Of a DNA stretch of 64,000 nt, positions 63,882-64,000 are shown one piece after another; the first letter of the stretch is position 1; every line of letters starts with the position of its first letter. A program made the translations under genes and the position numbers. The notes under the pieces are model-generated. The model was not told the DNA's origin and ran no database searches. It was given only the letters and a program-made list of their open reading frames with translations. Location of the stretch: the NCBI GenBank assembly GCA_002370555.1, contig AP014718.1, positions 1,922,001 through 1,986,000 of the forward strand, in the 5' to 3' direction. This DNA comes from Arthrobacter sp. Hiyo4. Its GTDB lineage: Bacteria; Actinomycetota; Actinomycetes; Actinomycetales; Micrococcaceae.

Positions 63882-64000
63882 CTAGAACTGCTCCGCCGGA
63901 ACGGAGAACCCGAGGTCCAGCAGTCCGCGGCCTGCCTGTTCCAGAATCGGATCCATGGTCAGCGAGGCGTGATTGAGCAGTACATTGACATCGCGTTGGA
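63882..64000 (-). CDS. C-terminal end of an unknown protein
   Basis: A frame entering from the window edge reads RDVNVLLNHASLTMDPILEQ, then AGRGLLDLGFSVPAEQF, and stops with TAG at 63882-63884. Only about 38 residues are visible; I cannot name the family. It lies 70 bp upstream of the dienelactone-hydrolase gene on the same strand, so the two may be cotranscribed. Confidence 0.4.
   Translation of the reverse strand, partial: QRDVNVLLNHASLTMDPILEQAGRGLLDLGFSVPAEQF

Overview
The window is high-G+C chromosomal backbone of an actinobacterium, most likely Arthrobacter or Pseudarthrobacter (Micrococcaceae). Supporting signs are GTG/TTG starts, mycothiol-linked genes (mycoredoxin, S-(hydroxymethyl)mycothiol dehydrogenase), an actinobacterial VLRF1 release factor, a MurT/GatD pair, an actinobacterial LexA box, and a minus-strand gene order from thrS to nusB that parallels the Mycobacterium tuberculosis Rv2614c-Rv2533c region. 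The placement is by recognition, not by a search.

A warning governs the whole annotation. About 40 genes, including alaS, thrS, aspS, relA, pdxS and the aro genes, are broken into two to six pieces in different frames. Wherever I could resolve the change it is the loss of one base, often in a short G or C run. This is the signature of sequencing or assembly error, not of gene decay. I give each gene as one feature from its real start to its real stop and name the approximate break points. Only a few loci look genuinely damaged: the IS21 copy and the TPI fragment it abuts, and a capA remnant.

Layout. 1-2620: end of a PrsW-like protease, a triosephosphate-isomerase-like fragment, and a 5'-truncated IS21-family element (istA, istB). 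2944-3679: GntR/FCD regulator. 3807-17295, all minus: rarA, rpsD, DUF948, DUF6167, alaS, ruvX, mltG, aroE, aroC, aroK, aroB, a TPR-like protein, efp, nusB, i.e. shikimate pathway plus translation and cell-wall genes with mostly overlapping start/stop codons. 17357-27018: acVLRF1, GNAT, aspS, an amino-acid permease, hisS, a membrane-anchored cyclophilin, a DUF349 protein and an AbiEi-like protein. 27019-36899, minus: relA, secF, secD, yajC, ruvB, ruvA, ruvC, a YebC-family protein, pdxT. 36990-41621, plus: murT-gatD (lipid II amidation), capA remnant (minus), M3 peptidase; this block separates pdxT from pdxS. 41762-46054, minus: pdxS, pgsA, HIT/Ap4A phosphorylase, thrS.

46171-64000 is more accessory: an SOS-controlled DUF6504-dnaE2 unit without imuA/imuB, a small unknown protein followed by a 16-bp tandem repeat, chorismate mutase, VOC protein, YedK/HMCES peptidase, the mycothiol formaldehyde-detoxification pair (mscR plus metallo-hydrolase), lipoate-ligase-like protein, DUF2177 protein, endonuclease/phosphatase-family protein, thioesterase, Nudix, DUF1918, AlkD-like, TraR/DksA-like, cupin, coiled-coil lytic transglycosylase, SelO, and an exported dienelactone hydrolase.

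No tRNA, rRNA, CRISPR array, prophage or obvious new defence system was seen. The most unusual items are three long intergenic palindromes (two with GNRA tetraloops), the 16-bp repeat that looks copied from the end of the gene before it, a duplicated translation-initiation module in front of the AlkD-like gene, a His/Asp-rich cytoplasmic extension on MltG, and a MurT without its usual Cys4 zinc ribbon.
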